Shown one piece after another: positions 26,502 through 35,262 of a stretch of 64,000 bases of DNA (the stretch's first letter is position 1; the number at the start of each line of letters is the position of its first letter). The translations under genes and the position numbers were made by a program. The notes beneath the pieces are model-generated. The model ran no database searches. It saw only the letters and a program-made list of their open reading frames with translations, and was not told the origin of the DNA. This stretch comes from Streptomyces smaragdinus (GTDB lineage Bacteria > Actinomycetota > Actinomycetes > Streptomycetales > Streptomycetaceae): assembly GCF_009604385.1 (NCBI RefSeq), contig NZ_WEGJ01000001.1, forward strand, positions 496,001 to 560,000. Reading direction: 5' to 3'.

Positions 26502-27299
26502 GTGTTCGTGGAACTAGCGCTCTCGGTCGACTTCGGCCAGGGCTTCACCGACGCCATATCGGCCGTCATCTCGTTCATACCCAAGCTGCTGGGCTTCCTC
26601 GCGGTCCTGGTCATCGGCTGGTTCGTCGTCAAGATCGTCGTCAAGGCCGTGGACAAGCTGCTGCGCAAGATGGGCCTCGAAAGACTGACCGAACGGGCGG
26701 GGATCAACCGGTGGCTGTCGGGGTCGAAGTACGACGGCACCGGCATCCTGATGAAGGTCGTCTACTACGCGCTGATGCTGGTCGTGCTGCAGCTGGCGCT
26801 CGGTGTCTTCGGGCCGAACCCGGTCAGCGACATGATCTCGGCCGTCGTGGCCTGGATCCCGCGCGCACTGGTCGCCTGCGTCATCCTCGTGGTGGCCTTC
26901 GCCATCGCCAAGGCGGTGCGTGACATCATCGGCAGCGCCCTGAACCAGATGTCGTACGGCAAGACCGTCGCGACCGTCGTCTGGGCCTTCATCGCCATGC
27001 TCGGTGTCATCGCGGCCCTCGGCCAGGCGGGCATCGCCACCGCGATCACCGGTCCGCTGCTCATCGCCGTGCTGGCGACTGTGGCCGGTGTCCTGATCGT
27101 CGGCGTCGGCGGCGGCATGGTCACCCCGATGCGCTCGCGCTGGGAGCGGTGGCTGAACACCGCCGAGCGGGAGACGACGAACGCCCGCAGCAGCGTCTCG
27201 GCGTACCAGGCGGGCCGGGCGGACGCCGCGGCCGGTCAGCCGGCCCCGGGCACCTACGCGGGGCCGATGGACGACGAGGGCAGCACCGGTATGCGCTGA
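26502..27299 (+). CDS. Membrane protein with conserved TM-helix repeats (CmpX-like, MscS relative)
   Basis: 265 residues from GTG 26502, six bases after GGGAG. Four to five transmembrane helices are clear, each led by an amphipathic stretch: SFIPKLLGFLAVLVIGWFVV, VYYALMLVVLQLALGVFG, WIPRALVACVILVVAFAIAK, ATVVWAFIAMLGVIAALGQ and LLIAVLATVAGVLIVGVGGG. The repeated helix-plus-loop pattern is that of small mechanosensitive-channel relatives carrying the TM_helix repeat. The C-terminus is a polar Ala/Gly-rich cytoplasmic tail. No MscS beta domain follows, so channel function is an inference. Confidence 0.75.
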   Translation: MFVELALSVDFGQGFTDAISAVISFIPKLLGFLAVLVIGWFVVKIVVKAVDKLLRKMGLERLTERAGINRWLSGSKYDGTGILMKVVYYALMLVVLQLALGVFGPNPVSDMISAVVAWIPRALVACVILVVAFAIAKAVRDIIGSALNQMSYGKTVATVVWAFIAMLGVIAALGQAGIATAITGPLLIAVLATVAGVLIVGVGGGMVTPMRSRWERWLNTAERETTNARSSVSAYQAGRADAAAGQPAPGTYAGPMDDEGSTGMR

Positions 27300-27308
27300 G
27301 GCGGCCGG

Positions 27309-27677
27309 TCAGCGGCCGAGCAGGTCGTACTCACGGACGAGCCAGCACACGGCGGTCAGCCGGAGCGTGGCGTAGTCGTGGCCGACGGGCTCACGCCAGT
27401 CGTTCTCGGTGAGGACGTCCGTGAAGCCGAGTACGTAATCGGTCAGATCCTCGCGGCGCGGCGCGTGCCGTCTCGCGGGATCGGGCTCCGGGCGGCGGGG
27501 CGCGGGCACCAGTGCATCGCGCACCGCCGCCGCGTGCTGGTCGACGGCGGCGACCAGCCCCGGCTCGAACGCGAACTCGGACAGACGCGGCATGAACTGC
27601 GCCGTGACCTTGGTCAGGGGGCAGTCCACGGGTCCGTGGTCGGGAGCTTGGTTCACCAGAAGAGAGTAACCGCCCAT
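27309..27677 (-). CDS. Conserved hypothetical protein ([12 protein letters not shown] motif)
   Basis: 122 residues from ATG 27677; GTG 27656 (MNQAPDHG) is an equally plausible start and neither has a strong ribosome site. The central [12 protein letters not shown] segment recalls the DUF6401 group found in Streptomyces, but I hold that loosely. The C-terminal half is predicted helical and rich in aromatic residues ([26 protein letters not shown]). No signal peptide, membrane helix or catalytic motif. Function unknown. Confidence 0.6.
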   Translation of the reverse strand: MGGYSLLVNQAPDHGPVDCPLTKVTAQFMPRLSEFAFEPGLVAAVDQHAAAVRDALVPAPRRPEPDPARRHAPRREDLTDYVLGFTDVLTENDWREPVGHDYATLRLTAVCWLVREYDLLGR

Positions 27678-27716
27678 TCCGGACGTTCCGCTGTGAAACG
27701 CGCCACCCCGACATCC

Positions 27717-27752
27717 CGCCCTCCCCGGCCGCGGCCAACGGCGGGGAGGGCG
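27717..27752 (-). terminator. Hairpin downstream of helD
   Basis: Perfect 11-base arms CGCCCTCCCCG (27717-27727) and CGGGGAGGGCG (27742-27752) around a 14-base loop, 16 bases after the helD stop. No T-tract. Confidence 0.5.
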
Positions 27753-27767
27753 CGGGGTGTTCGGCGG

Positions 27768-30038
27768 TCAGCCCTCGGCCCACTCCCCCGCCGGGACCTC
27801 GCGCAGCGCCGCCGGGAGCGGGTCGCGGTGCAGGACGCCCAGGCGCTGGGTGGCGCGGGTCAGCGCCACGTACAGGTCGCTGGCGCCGAACCGGGCCGGC
27901 TCGACGACCAGCACCACGTCGAACTCCAGGCCCTTGGCCTGCCGGGGGTCCAGCAGGACGACCGGCAGGGTGAGGTCCGGCTCACCGCCCTCCCGTACGC
28001 CCTCCAGCCGGCGCGCGAGGGGCGCGTGCAGCTCGCGCGGGGCGATCACCGCGACACGGCCCTCCGCCGGGCGCTCCTCGGCCACGGCCCGCGCGACGGC
28101 CGCGGGCAGGTCGTCCGCGGCGCGCAGCCAGGGCCGTACACCCGTCGCGCGGATCGACTTCGGCGGCTCGAAGCCCGGGTCCCCGGCGCGCGGGACCGCC
28201 GCGGCCACGTCCATGATCTCGGCGGGGGTGCGGTAGTTCACGGCGAGGCGGGTGTGCTCCCAGCGGTCCTGGACGTACGGCTCGAGGATCTTCGCCCAGG
28301 AGCCGACGGCGCCCTCCTGCGAGGTCTGCGCGGGGTCGCCGACCAGGGTGAGGGAGCGAGTGGGGCAGCGGCGCATCAGCAGCCGCCACGCCATCGGCGA
28401 CAGCTCCTGCGCCTCGTCCACGATGATGTGGCCGAACGCCCAGGTCCGGTCGGCCGCCGCCCGCTCGGCGGCGCTGCGGTGGTCGTCCTCCTCCTGGCGC
28501 TCGGCCATCCGCTCGGCGTCCATGATGTCGTGCGCGGAGAGCACCTCGGAGGCGTCGTCGTCGAGCTCCTCCTTGTCCTCGAACTCGTAGGTCCGGGAGG
28601 CGTACGACACGTCCAGCACGCCCTGCGCGAAGGCGATCCGCTGCTGCCGGTCGGCCTCGGCGGCGGCCCGCTCGGCGCGGTCGTCCTCGCCCAGCAGCTC
28701 GGCGGCCTCGTCCAGCAGCGGTACGTCCGCCGGGGTCCAGGCCCCGGCGGTGCGGCGGATCGCGGCGGCGTCCCCGTCGGGCAGATGGGCCGGGTCGGCG
28801 AGGAAGTCCGTGATCAGGCGCTGGGGGGTGAGGACCGGCCAGAGCTGGTCGATCGCCGCCCAGACCCCGGGGTTCTCGCCGAGTTCGTCGCGGATCTGGG
28901 TGATGTCGCTGGGGTCGAGGAGGTTGGAGCCGTCGTACGGGTCGGTGCCGATGCGTTCGGCGACCATGTCGGTGAGCGTGTTGAGGAGGTGTCCCTCGAA
29001 GTGCTCGCGGGCCACGTTGTGCGGCAGGCCCAGGGCGCGGGTCCGGTCGCGGGCCACGCGGGCGAGGCCCGCGTCGAGGAGGAGCAGGTCCCGGTCGTGC
29101 TCGATCGCGATCACCGGGTCGGGCAGGGACTGGCGGTCGGCGACGGCCTTCGCCAGCACGTCCGCCAGGTCGGCGCGCCCCTTCACCGCGGCGGCCCGCG
29201 GGGTGTCGGTGCCGGTGGCCCGGATACCGGGGTAGAGCTCGCCCTGGGTGGCCAGCAGGACGCCGGTCTCGCCGAGCGCGGGGAGCACCTCGCCGATGTA
29301 GCCGAGGAACGCCGGGTTGGGTCCGACGATCAGCACGGCGCGCTTGGCGAGGAGCTCGCGGTGCTCGTACAGCAGATACGCGGCCCGGTGCAGCGCGACG
29401 GCGGTCTTGCCGGTGCCGGGGCCGCCCTCGACGACCAGGACGCCCCGGTGGGGGGCGCGGATGATGCGGTCCTGCTCGGCCTGGATGGTCTGCACGATGT
29501 CGCCCATGCGTCCGGTACGGGCGGAGTTCAGCGCGGCGAGGAGGACGGCGTCGCCGCTCGGGTCCTCGTACCCGGTGCGCTCGGTGTCGTCGAGGTCGAG
29601 GATCTCGTCGTGCAGCGCGGTGACCTCGCGGCCCTCGGTGGTGAGGTGCCGGCGGCGGCGCAGCCCCATGGGCGTGTGCCCGGTGGCCAGATAGAAGGGG
29701 CGGGCGACGGGGGCGCGCCAGTCGACGAGGAGGGGGGTCAGCTCGGGGTCGTCGGCGCGGATGCCGATCCGGCCGATGTGGTGGTGTCCGCCCGCGGTGA
29801 GGTCGATGCGCCCGAAGCACAGGGAGCCGTCGACGGCGTCCAGCGCGGCGAGCAGCCCCGACCGCTCCGCGACGGCCACGTCCCGCTCGAGGAGTGCCTG
29901 ACGCCCCCGGCCCACCGGGGCCAGCGCTCCGGCCAGGGATTCCGCGGCCCGGCCGCGCAGGACGTCGACCCGTGCGTAGAGCCGGTCGATGAATTCCTGC
30001 TCATTCCGCAATTCCTGGTTTGACAATTCCACTCCCAC
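27768..30038 (-). CDS. helD: HelD-type UvrD-like ATPase acting on RNA polymerase
   Basis: 756 residues from GTG 30038 (an in-frame GTG six bases later is possible). Superfamily 1 motifs are split as in HelD: Walker A GGPGTGKTAVALHRAAYLL near residue 205, DEAQELSPM, LVGDPAQTSQ, NYRTPAEIMDVA, and QAKGLEFDVVLV with YVALTRATQ near the end. The long N-terminal part and the inserts between ATPase motifs fit the actinobacterial class II enzyme, which frees stalled RNA polymerase and can displace rifamycins. I do not see the paired TTGCAA element reported upstream of rifamycin-induced copies, so this is probably the general recycling version. Confidence 0.85.
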   Translation of the reverse strand: MGVELSNQELRNEQEFIDRLYARVDVLRGRAAESLAGALAPVGRGRQALLERDVAVAERSGLLAALDAVDGSLCFGRIDLTAGGHHHIGRIGIRADDPELTPLLVDWRAPVARPFYLATGHTPMGLRRRRHLTTEGREVTALHDEILDLDDTERTGYEDPSGDAVLLAALNSARTGRMGDIVQTIQAEQDRIIRAPHRGVLVVEGGPGTGKTAVALHRAAYLLYEHRELLAKRAVLIVGPNPAFLGYIGEVLPALGETGVLLATQGELYPGIRATGTDTPRAAAVKGRADLADVLAKAVADRQSLPDPVIAIEHDRDLLLLDAGLARVARDRTRALGLPHNVAREHFEGHLLNTLTDMVAERIGTDPYDGSNLLDPSDITQIRDELGENPGVWAAIDQLWPVLTPQRLITDFLADPAHLPDGDAAAIRRTAGAWTPADVPLLDEAAELLGEDDRAERAAAEADRQQRIAFAQGVLDVSYASRTYEFEDKEELDDDASEVLSAHDIMDAERMAERQEEDDHRSAAERAAADRTWAFGHIIVDEAQELSPMAWRLLMRRCPTRSLTLVGDPAQTSQEGAVGSWAKILEPYVQDRWEHTRLAVNYRTPAEIMDVAAAVPRAGDPGFEPPKSIRATGVRPWLRAADDLPAAVARAVAEERPAEGRVAVIAPRELHAPLARRLEGVREGGEPDLTLPVVLLDPRQAKGLEFDVVLVVEPARFGASDLYVALTRATQRLGVLHRDPLPAALREVPAGEWAEG

Positions 30039-30049
30039 CCAGATATACT
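30020..30049 (+). promoter_or_regulatory. Near-consensus vegetative promoter on the plus strand
   Basis: TTGACA (30020-30025), 18 bases, TATACT (30044-30049): unusually close to the HrdB/sigma-70 consensus. It points rightwards into the 116-base gap where no plus-strand gene starts. On the opposite strand the same AT block reads TATATC and may serve helD, whose start codon is only a few bases beyond. Confidence 0.6.
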
Positions 30050-30055
30050 GTGTTC

Positions 30056-30150
30056 AGTGATTCGGTGCAGGTATTTTTTACTGCCGAAGTCACGAAGAAT
30101 TCACGATACGCAAAGAAATCCCCCGGCGCAATTGCGCCGGGGGATTTCCG
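30056..30150 (+). ncRNA. Candidate small RNA between helD and MFS genes
   Basis: A transcript begun at about 30056 from the strong plus-strand promoter would meet the perfect hairpin at 30115-30148 after roughly 60 bases, giving an RNA of about 90-95 bases. The body is far less GC-rich than the surroundings and contains no obvious reading frame with a ribosome site. Alternatively it is only divergent noise transcription stopped by the neighbour's terminator. Evidence is position of promoter and terminator alone. Confidence 0.3.
30115..30148. terminator. Perfect 34-base palindromic terminator
   Basis: Arms of 17 bases, GAAATCCCCCGGCGCAA (30115-30131) and its exact complement (30132-30148), give a long stem with A/T flanks. 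Leftward it follows the MFS stop by 18 bases and is trailed by TTTG, so it ends the MFS transcript; by symmetry it can also stop plus-strand transcription. Confidence 0.8.
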
Positions 30151-30166
30151 CTGTTTCGCGGGCGGG

Positions 30167-31378
30167 TCAGTCCACGGGGGCGGCCCACACCGACGCGCGG
30201 CGGACGACCGGGCCCACGGCCAGCGCCGCGCCCAGGAACAGCGCGCCGAGCACCAGCCAGCCCCCCGTGCCCCAGCCGATGAGCAGGGTCGTCATCACCA
30301 GCGGGCCCAGCATCCGGGCGATCTGCGGGCCCATCCCGAAGAACCCCTGATACTGGCCCTGCTTCCCGTCCGGCGCCAGCCCGAAGCCGATCTCCCAGGC
30401 GCCGGAGCCGTGGGTCATCTCGCCGAACACCTGGACGACGGCCGCCACCAGCAGCACGCCGACCGCCGCGACGGCGCCGAGGGAGGCGCCCGTGACCGCG
30501 TACACCAGGCAGGCGGCGGCCATCAGCAGCCCGGCCCGGGCGGTGGCGCGGACGGCCGTGGGCAGCGAGGTGACCGGGCGGGCCACCCGGACCTGGAAGA
30601 GCACGACGCAGAGCATGTTGACCACGAGCACCCCGGCGGCCGTCGCGGCGGGCGCGTCCGTACGCTCCACGATCCACAGCGGCAGACCCAGGCTGAGCAG
30701 CGGCATGTTCAGGTAGAGCACCGCGTTCAGCAGGGTCAGCAGCGCGTACGGCCGGTCACGCAGCACCGCCAGCCGCGGCTCGCCCGCGGCGGCGACGGGT
30801 GCCGGCGGCACCTCGGGAGCCTCGCGCAGGACATACGCGGCGGTGAGGAACGCGGCGGCGTCCAGGACGAAGACCGCCAGATACGCGGGCTCGCTGTCCA
30901 GGGCGAGCGCGACTCCGCCCAGGCCCGCGCCGAGGGCGAGCCCGCCGTTGAGGGTGGACTGCAGCTGCGCCCGGATCCGGGTGCGCTCGGCCGGCTCCAC
31001 CAGCCCGGCGAGCAGCGCCTGGCGGGCCGACGTCAGACCGCCCTGGCAGCACGCGTAGGCGCAGAACACCAGCAGGAACGCCGGGAACGGACGGACCACG
31101 ACGAAGGCCAGCAGCGTGGCCGCCGTGCACACCGCCAGCAGCCGCGCCGTGCGCCGCGGACCCCAGCGGTCGGCGAGATGCCCCAGCGGTACGCCGGCCA
31201 GCATGCCCACGCACCAGCCGAGGGTGAGGGCCAGACCGACGCGGGTGGCGGACAGGCCGGCGATCCGGGTGAAGAACAGCGCGGAGGTGGCGTAGAAGGC
31301 GCCGTCGCCGAGGGAGTTGGCGAGCTGGGCCCGCGCGAGGACGCGGGGCGGGCCGGGCGGGGGCAGGATCCGGGACAA
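30167..31378 (-). CDS. MFS transporter, drug-efflux type
   Basis: 403 residues from TTG 31378, with GAGGAG seven bases upstream. Twelve hydrophobic segments are visible. The loop after helix 2, LGHLADRWGPRRTARLLA, is the MFS signature G-x-x-x-D-R-x-G-R-R. The central cytoplasmic loop after helix 6 (REAPEVPPAPVAAAGEPRL) is typical. Substrate cannot be told; members of this group in Streptomyces often export small hydrophobic compounds. It stands alone, bounded by the 30115 terminator. Confidence 0.85.
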   Translation of the reverse strand: MSRILPPPGPPRVLARAQLANSLGDGAFYATSALFFTRIAGLSATRVGLALTLGWCVGMLAGVPLGHLADRWGPRRTARLLAVCTAATLLAFVVVRPFPAFLLVFCAYACCQGGLTSARQALLAGLVEPAERTRIRAQLQSTLNGGLALGAGLGGVALALDSEPAYLAVFVLDAAAFLTAAYVLREAPEVPPAPVAAAGEPRLAVLRDRPYALLTLLNAVLYLNMPLLSLGLPLWIVERTDAPAATAAGVLVVNMLCVVLFQVRVARPVTSLPTAVRATARAGLLMAAACLVYAVTGASLGAVAAVGVLLVAAVVQVFGEMTHGSGAWEIGFGLAPDGKQGQYQGFFGMGPQIARMLGPLVMTTLLIGWGTGGWLVLGALFLGAALAVGPVVRRASVWAAPVD

Positions 31379-31480
31379 CGCCGACTCCTCGTGGCTGCGG
31401 GCGGGATGACGCCGTCAGCCAATCAGGGGAACCGGCCCCCGCCACAGGGCCACTTACGGGCGGAACAGCTGGGCCACTTG

Positions 31481-32485
31481 TCAGCGTGCCGCCTTCAGTT
31501 CGGCGTACAGCTCCGGACCCGTCCACTGACGCGGCGACCGCTCCGCCTCGTGGACCAGCTCGACGAGGCGGGCGTTCGCCGGGGCGCGCAGGCCGTGGGC
31601 GGCGGCCAGGGAGACGATCTCGCCCTGCAGGGTGTCGATCTCCGTGGCGCGTCCGCGCTGCAGGTCCTCCCACATCGACGAGCGCGCGTGCGCGTCGACG
31701 CGCAGGGTGGCCGCGGCGACCCGGCGGAAGATCGCGTCCGGCAGGCCCAGCACGTACGGCGTGACGCCGGGCCGGGTCGGTCCCAGCTGGGCGGGGCGGA
31801 TGCCCGCGGCGCGGTACGCGGCGAGCGCCTCGCGCTGGCACAGGGCGAGGCAGCGCCGGTACGCGCGCTGTCCGAGCTGGTCGCGCAGGGGGATGCCGGA
31901 GAGGGCGTTGACGGCGTTGTTGAGGTTCATCAGCAGCTTGGCGTGCTGGACCTCGGCCATGTCGGTCCGCGGCACGATCGCCAGCCCCGCGGCGCGGAAG
32001 GCCGTCACCAGGGCTTCGTCGGGCTCGGTCATCAGCTTGCCCGCCGTGCCCTGGTGCACGGTGCCGGGCTCGGACTGCAGCACGTTGTACGGGACCATCC
32101 CGGCGAGCACCGTGTGCCCGGGGAGGGCGGCGCGCAGGGTGGCGGCGTTGTGCAGGCCGTTCTGGAAGCTCACGACGACGGCGCCGGGCGCGAGATGGCC
32201 GGCGAGGTCCTTCGCGGCGGCCTCGGTGTCATGGGTCTTGACGGTGACCAGCACGTAGTCGGCGCCCGCCACCCCCTCGGGGCCCGTGGCGAGGCGGAGG
32301 TCCCCGGGCTCGATCCGGCGGGGCGGGCGGACGGAGCTGCTGAGGGTGAGGCCCTTTTCGCGCAGGACGTCCATCGCCGCGGGGCGGCCGACGAGCGTCA
32401 CCTCGTACCCGGCAGCGGCGAGGTGCCCGCCGAGGTAGCAGCCGATGCTGCCGGCGCCGAGGACGGCGAAACGGGACTGAGACAC
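31481..32485 (-). CDS. Ketopantoate reductase-like (PanE/ApbA) oxidoreductase
   Basis: 334 residues from GTG 32485, after GAGGAG. The N-terminal NADP-binding fold shows FAVLGAGSIGCYLGGHLAAAGYEVTLVGR, followed by TVKTHDTE and SFQNGLHN, and the C-terminal helical domain keeps KLLMNLNNAVNAL with the catalytic lysine region. The family reduces 2-dehydropantoate in pantothenate synthesis, but Streptomyces carries several paralogues with other 2-keto or 3-keto substrates. No pantothenate genes are adjacent, so the role is open. Confidence 0.82.
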   Translation of the reverse strand: MSQSRFAVLGAGSIGCYLGGHLAAAGYEVTLVGRPAAMDVLREKGLTLSSSVRPPRRIEPGDLRLATGPEGVAGADYVLVTVKTHDTEAAAKDLAGHLAPGAVVVSFQNGLHNAATLRAALPGHTVLAGMVPYNVLQSEPGTVHQGTAGKLMTEPDEALVTAFRAAGLAIVPRTDMAEVQHAKLLMNLNNAVNALSGIPLRDQLGQRAYRRCLALCQREALAAYRAAGIRPAQLGPTRPGVTPYVLGLPDAIFRRVAAATLRVDAHARSSMWEDLQRGRATEIDTLQGEIVSLAAAHGLRAPANARLVELVHEAERSPRQWTGPELYAELKAAR

Positions 32486-32587
32486 GGTGACTCCTCGCGC
32501 CGGCGGGGACGGGGGCTGGGCCGGCAGGGTCCAGCATGACCGGCCCCGGTCCGGGTGACCAGGGCCGTCGTCCCGCCGGCTGTTCGG

Positions 32588-33595
32588 TCAGACCGTGTCG
32601 GCGCCGTAGTGGACGCCGATCCGGTCGCGGACGGTGTCCAGGGTCGTCAGGACGTCCAGGGTGGACTGCCAGGGCACCAGGGGGGATTCGAGCAGGCCCG
32701 CGCGCAGACAGCGGCCGGCTTCCTCGATCTCGTGGACGTAGCCCAGTCCCTCGAACGGGACGTCGATCCGCTCCGGCTCGGCGTCCCCGCGGTGGAGGGT
32801 CAGACCGTCGGGGCGGTAGAAGCCGCCCGCCGCGAAGGGGGTGCCGAGGGTGATCGTGCCCTCGGTGCCGCCGATCACCGCGACACACGGGCTGAGGGAC
32901 TCGATGCTGCAGGTCAGCGCGGCGACGGCACCGTTCTCGTGGCCGAGGAGGATCCCGGTGGTGGCGTCCACGCCCTCGGGGGTGAGGGAGGCGTTCGCCT
33001 GCACGGTATCGGGGGCGCCGAGGAACAGGTGGGCCAGCGAGACCGGGTACACGCCGAGGTCGAGCAGCGCGCCGCCGCCCTGGCGCGGGTCACGCAGCCG
33101 GTGACCGGGGTGCAGGGGGCCGGCGGCGAAACCGAAGTCCGCCTGCACCTGGCGGACGTCGCCGATGGCGCCGTCCTTCACGAGTTCCAGCGCGCGGCGG
33201 ACGGCCGGGTTGGTGAACATCCACATGGCCTCCATCAGGAAGCGCCCGCCGTCCCTCGCCCGGTCCACCAGATCGCGGGCCTGACCGGCGTTGAGGGTGA
33301 GCGGCTTCTCGCACAGCACGGCCTTCCCGGCGGCCAGACACGCCGCGGTGGCCTCGTGGTGGGCGCTGTGCGGGGTCGCCACGTACACGATGTCCACCCC
33401 GGGATCGGCCGCCAGCTCCGCCCAGCTGCCGTGGGCCCGCGCGATCCCGTGCCGCCCGGCGAACCCCGCCGCGCCCTCCTCGGTCCGCGAGCCGACGGCC
33501 ACGGCCTCGGCACCGTCGGTCCGCGCCAGGTCGCGGGCGAACTGGTCGGCTATCCAACCGGTGGCGAGGATGCCCCATCTGATCGTTTCGCTCAT
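32588..33595 (-). CDS. Gfo/Idh/MocA-family oxidoreductase
   Basis: 335 residues. The N-terminal Rossmann fold reads IRWGILATGWIADQFARDL, the catalytic EKP motif is in KAVLCEKPLTLNAGQA near residue 97, and GGGALLDLGVYPVSLAHLFLG is the family's substrate-domain signature. Such enzymes oxidise or reduce sugars, inositols or dihydrodiols with NAD(P). It most resembles trans-dihydrodiol dehydrogenase or sugar dehydrogenase types, but the substrate is not readable. It is single, with about 100 bases to its downstream neighbour. Confidence 0.86.
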   Translation of the reverse strand: MSETIRWGILATGWIADQFARDLARTDGAEAVAVGSRTEEGAAGFAGRHGIARAHGSWAELAADPGVDIVYVATPHSAHHEATAACLAAGKAVLCEKPLTLNAGQARDLVDRARDGGRFLMEAMWMFTNPAVRRALELVKDGAIGDVRQVQADFGFAAGPLHPGHRLRDPRQGGGALLDLGVYPVSLAHLFLGAPDTVQANASLTPEGVDATTGILLGHENGAVAALTCSIESLSPCVAVIGGTEGTITLGTPFAAGGFYRPDGLTLHRGDAEPERIDVPFEGLGYVHEIEEAGRCLRAGLLESPLVPWQSTLDVLTTLDTVRDRIGVHYGADTV

Positions 33596-33637
33596 GCGGT
33601 GAATCTACGTCGGCGGCGGGGCGGGGGCCAACGAGGG

Positions 33638-34819
33638 TCACGGGGATCGCGTCGGACCGGGCTGGAGGGCCTTGACGGACAGGCTCGCCCGTTCGAACTC
33701 GAAGTCGACGTGGATGACCTGCGCCCGGATCGCCCGGCCGATGGGCGCCACGTCGTCGAGGGAGTCCCAGTGTTCCCAGGACATCTCGGGGACCCGCAGG
33801 AATCCCGCGTTTGCGCCCAGCGGATGGTCCAGGTCCACGTGTACGCCGACATCGTCCAGACCCGTCGCCACCACGCCCGTGACGATGTCGCCCCGTTCGA
33901 GCGTACGGAGGTACGCCCGGCGTTCGTCCGCCCTGGTGGCGTCGGTGCGCCAGCGGGCGCGCAGGACGCCGTCCGCGTCGGGGAGGGTCGCGGCGAGCAT
34001 CGGCGTGCGCTCCTCGGCCACCAGGGGGACGACGGCGGCGGGGCCGGGGATCATGGGGTAGCGGTCGCGGTCGTCGAGCATCCACTCCTCGGCGAGGCGG
34101 ATCCCCTCGCACCGGCCCCGGCGTACCCACACCAGCTGCTGCGGCTCCGGGTGACGCCTCATCGCCGCACGCAGCTCCTCACGGTCCTCCGTGAGGCCCG
34201 GCCAGAGCGCCAGCCGGGCGCGCGGCCCCAGGCGGGCGCGTACCTCCGTCACGTCGGTGGGGGTGGCGAGGGGGTGCCAGCGGCGGCCGTTGCGGACGTA
34301 CTCCTCCTCCAGCAGGAGGGGTCCCCGGCGGGCGACGAGATCCGCCGTCTCCGTCCAGAACGCCTCGTCGGCGGGGCGCTGTTCGGGCACGGTGTCGAGG
34401 GCGGGGTCGTACGGCGAGCGGTCGACCCGTACGGGGAACAGGCCCAGCTCCCGGGCACGGGCCTCGTCCCGCTCGGTCCCGGTGACGTACACGTCGTACC
34501 GGTCGCCGACATGCACAAGGAAGCCCTCCGCCCGCAGCCGGCACCAGGGGCCGAGGCGCCGCAGCATGACGCGCAGGAAGGTGAGGCCGGTGGCGAGGGG
34601 GACGCGGGCACCGTCGTGGAAGCCGTGCAGGTCCGCCGGGAGGTGCGGGCGCCAGGGTTCGCTCGTGTACCCGAAGAAGCCGTCCAGCATCGGGTTGTCG
34701 ACGGTGACCTCCGTGACGCCCGCCCGCTCCGCGATGCCGCCCACCAGCGCGGCGCACGCCTCCACCGTCTCCTCACGGGCAAACGTGGTGCCGTGCCCCG
34801 TCCCGACGCGCAAGATCAC
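33638..34819 (-). CDS. Protein with C-terminal S1-like RNA-binding domain
   Basis: 393 residues from GTG 34819. Residues about 310-388 form an S1-type OB fold (LERGDIVTGVVATGLDDVGVHVDL ... RAQVIHVDFEFERASLSVKAL). The first 300 residues have no family I recognise; they contain WRPHLPADLHGFHDGARVPLA and a segment WYADDRDRYPMIPGPAA-like near 240 with many charged residues. The layout suggests an RNA- or nucleotide-associated cytoplasmic protein. Divergent from the first Nudix gene by about 47 bases. Confidence 0.7.
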   Translation of the reverse strand: MILRVGTGHGTTFAREETVEACAALVGGIAERAGVTEVTVDNPMLDGFFGYTSEPWRPHLPADLHGFHDGARVPLATGLTFLRVMLRRLGPWCRLRAEGFLVHVGDRYDVYVTGTERDEARARELGLFPVRVDRSPYDPALDTVPEQRPADEAFWTETADLVARRGPLLLEEEYVRNGRRWHPLATPTDVTEVRARLGPRARLALWPGLTEDREELRAAMRRHPEPQQLVWVRRGRCEGIRLAEEWMLDDRDRYPMIPGPAAVVPLVAEERTPMLAATLPDADGVLRARWRTDATRADERRAYLRTLERGDIVTGVVATGLDDVGVHVDLDHPLGANAGFLRVPEMSWEHWDSLDDVAPIGRAIRAQVIHVDFEFERASLSVKALQPGPTRSP

Positions 34820-34866
34820 GTCCGCAGCCTACGGCTCGAGCCGCCCCGGAGGATAGGGTCGCCCGC

Positions 34867-35259
34867 ATGGCGATGCGTGAGGCCGTGGTGGCCGTACTCC
34901 GACGGGACGGGCGGGTGTTGGTGATCCAGCGCGGCGCCGGGACGCACAACGGCGGTTACTGGGCGCCGCTCAGCGGGAAGATCGAGCCCGGCGAGGGGCA
35001 GGCGGAGGCCCTCGTCCGTGAGGTCCGCGAGGAGGTGGGGCTGGAGGTCACCCCGGGGCGGAAGGTGTGGGAGTGCCCCACGGACGACGGGCGGTTCGTC
35101 CTGCACTGGTGGACCGCGTCGATCGTCTCGGGCGAGGTGGTCCCGGACCCGGTGGAGGTCAGCGACGTCCGCTGGGTGACCGCGCGGGAGTTCGCCGAGC
35201 TCCACCCCACGTTCCGGGGAGACCATCCGTTCTTCGAGACCGTGCTGCCCACCCTCTAG
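34867..35259 (+). CDS. Nudix hydrolase
   Basis: 130 residues. The Nudix box is complete: G-KIEPG-E-GQAEALV-REVREEVGLEV (residues about 37-59), so it should hydrolyse a nucleoside diphosphate linked to another group with Mg2+. The short length and VVAVLRRDGRVLVIQRG start resemble MutT-like house-cleaning enzymes. ATG 34867 lies downstream of AGGG; an ATG two codons on is also possible. Substrate unknown. Its stop is three bases from the stop of the convergent VOC gene. Confidence 0.87.
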   Translation: MAMREAVVAVLRRDGRVLVIQRGAGTHNGGYWAPLSGKIEPGEGQAEALVREVREEVGLEVTPGRKVWECPTDDGRFVLHWWTASIVSGEVVPDPVEVSDVRWVTAREFAELHPTFRGDHPFFETVLPTL

Positions 35260-35262
35260 GCG

